The notes below the pieces were generated by a model. That model made no database searches. It was not told where the DNA came from and was given only the letters and a program-made list of their open reading frames with translations. Shown piece by piece: positions 5,641 through 6,029 of a stretch of 6,029 nucleotides of DNA (position 1 is its first letter; each line of letters starts with the position of its first letter). The translations under genes and the position numbers were made by a program. This DNA comes from Deltaproteobacteria bacterium (lineage in GTDB: Bacteria > Desulfobacterota > Desulfarculia > Adiutricales > Adiutricaceae), in the NCBI GenBank assembly GCA_031269135.1, contig JAISZP010000060.1, positions 1 through 6,029 on the forward strand, given 5' to 3'.

Positions 5641-5738
5641 CCTATCGGCGCTCGAACTATCGTCGCTCGGACTATCGTAGTCGGCGTCTTATCGTCTCTG
5701 CCTGCTTATCGTCTCTGCCTGCTTATCGTCGCTGCCGG
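5641..5738. repeat. 15/17-bp tandem repeat array, six copies
   Basis: Units sharing YTATCGKC start at 5641 and 5656 (15 bp each) and at 5671, 5688, 5705 and 5722 (17 bp each); a partial copy starts at 5739. Copies at 5688 and 5705 are identical (CTTATCGTCTCTGCCTG). The array follows the decayed plus-strand gene directly and stays open in its frame until TAA at 5767, producing a repetitive peptide (RTIVARTIVVGV). It has the same 17-bp period as the array at 1763-1898 and shares the core ATCGT, but the rest of the unit differs. Confidence 0.8.
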
Positions 5739-5841
5739 CTTATCAGCTTTTGGAATGATCGAGCCGTAAAGGCTTGGCAGGCGCAGACGAAGTCCTCGGC
5801 GAGGCTTAAACAGAGAACAAGCAAAGGGGCAAGCAAACAGC

Positions 5842-6029
5842 AATTCTACATTTGGAATTATCAGCTCAAGTATACCCTTATTTTTCAAAGATCTAAGCGC
5901 CGAGGTGAAAAATCAAGTCAAAAAAATGGCAAAAAATTTTTCAGCTATGATTTTCAGCAAGAAATTTGGAAAAGTTGATGCTTTCGACAGCGTCCCATTG
6001 TGAAGGACGCCGAAATTTTATTTATGGAG
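5842..6029 (+). pseudogene. Decayed or truncated unidentified gene, fragment 2
   Basis: The plus-strand frame reads NSTFGIISSSIPLFFKDL then SAEVKNQVKKMAKNFSAM then IFSKKFGKVDAFDSVPL before TGA at 6001, after which RTPKFYLW continues to the window edge. The sequence is protein-like, with a lysine-rich amphipathic stretch, and is in the same frame as fragment 1. It could be the far part of one gene, split by the repeat array and by stop mutations, or a separate gene end. TGA at 6001 could derive from CGA or TGG. An internal ATG at 5926 lacks a good ribosome binding site. I cannot name a family. It is open at the right edge of the window. Confidence 0.4.
5990..6010 (+). repeat. Small hairpin near the right edge
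   Basis: GCGTCC (5990-5995) pairs with GGACGC (6005-6010) around a 9-base loop and is followed after a few bases by a T-rich stretch (ATTTTATTTAT). It spans the TGA at 6001 and could be a weak terminator, but the distance to the T-run and the short stem make this uncertain. Confidence 0.3.

Overview
The window holds five convincing protein genes, all on the minus strand, and about one third of it is non-coding and unusually rich in short tandem repeats. Four genes (4759 down to 2203) form a tightly packed operon for a ferredoxin-dependent 2-oxoacid oxidoreductase of the VOR/KOR type: a 2x[4Fe-4S] ferredoxin subunit, a VorB-like alpha subunit, a thiamine-diphosphate beta subunit and a gamma subunit. 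They are joined by a 3-bp gap, a 1-bp overlap and a 4-bp overlap, and each has a clear Shine-Dalgarno sequence. A fifth gene (1467 down to 22) encodes a complete sodium:solute symporter. The oxygen-sensitive enzyme with a dedicated ferredoxin points to a strict anaerobe, probably one that ferments or oxidises amino or organic acids. Its branched-chain or dicarboxylic 2-oxoacid substrate cannot be fixed from sequence. The moderate GC content, strong GGAGG ribosome binding sites and low coding density (about 66%) would fit a host-associated anaerobic bacterium such as a Desulfobacterota-like or Firmicutes-like lineage. The phylum is inference only.

Layout: 22-1467 symporter (-). 1468-2202 intergenic, with a candidate symporter promoter, a perfect 8-bp-stem hairpin, a 17-bp tandem array of eight copies, a 10-bp array, an 11-bp duplication, overlapping palindromes and a telomere-like 7-bp array. 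2190-2208 is a candidate operon terminator overlapping the last stop codon. 2203-4759 is the oxidoreductase operon (-). 4760-5146 is an untranslated stretch with a degenerate 14-bp tandem array (4894-5030) and a candidate operon promoter at 5117-5146. 5041-5335 is AT- and purine-rich with no convincing gene. 5356-6029 (+) carries what looks like a decayed gene: protein-like sequence in one constant reading frame interrupted by four stops, with another 15/17-bp tandem array (5641-5738) in the middle.

The operon makes one enzyme: 2-oxoacid + CoA + oxidised ferredoxin give acyl-CoA + CO2 + reduced ferredoxin (or the reverse, reductive carboxylation). The symporter lies downstream, behind a probable terminator and 735 bp of repeats, so it is probably a separate unit; a supply of organic or amino acid substrate is possible but unproven. 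I found no clear novel system. The most unusual signals are five different minisatellites packed into 6 kb and the decayed plus-strand gene I could not identify.
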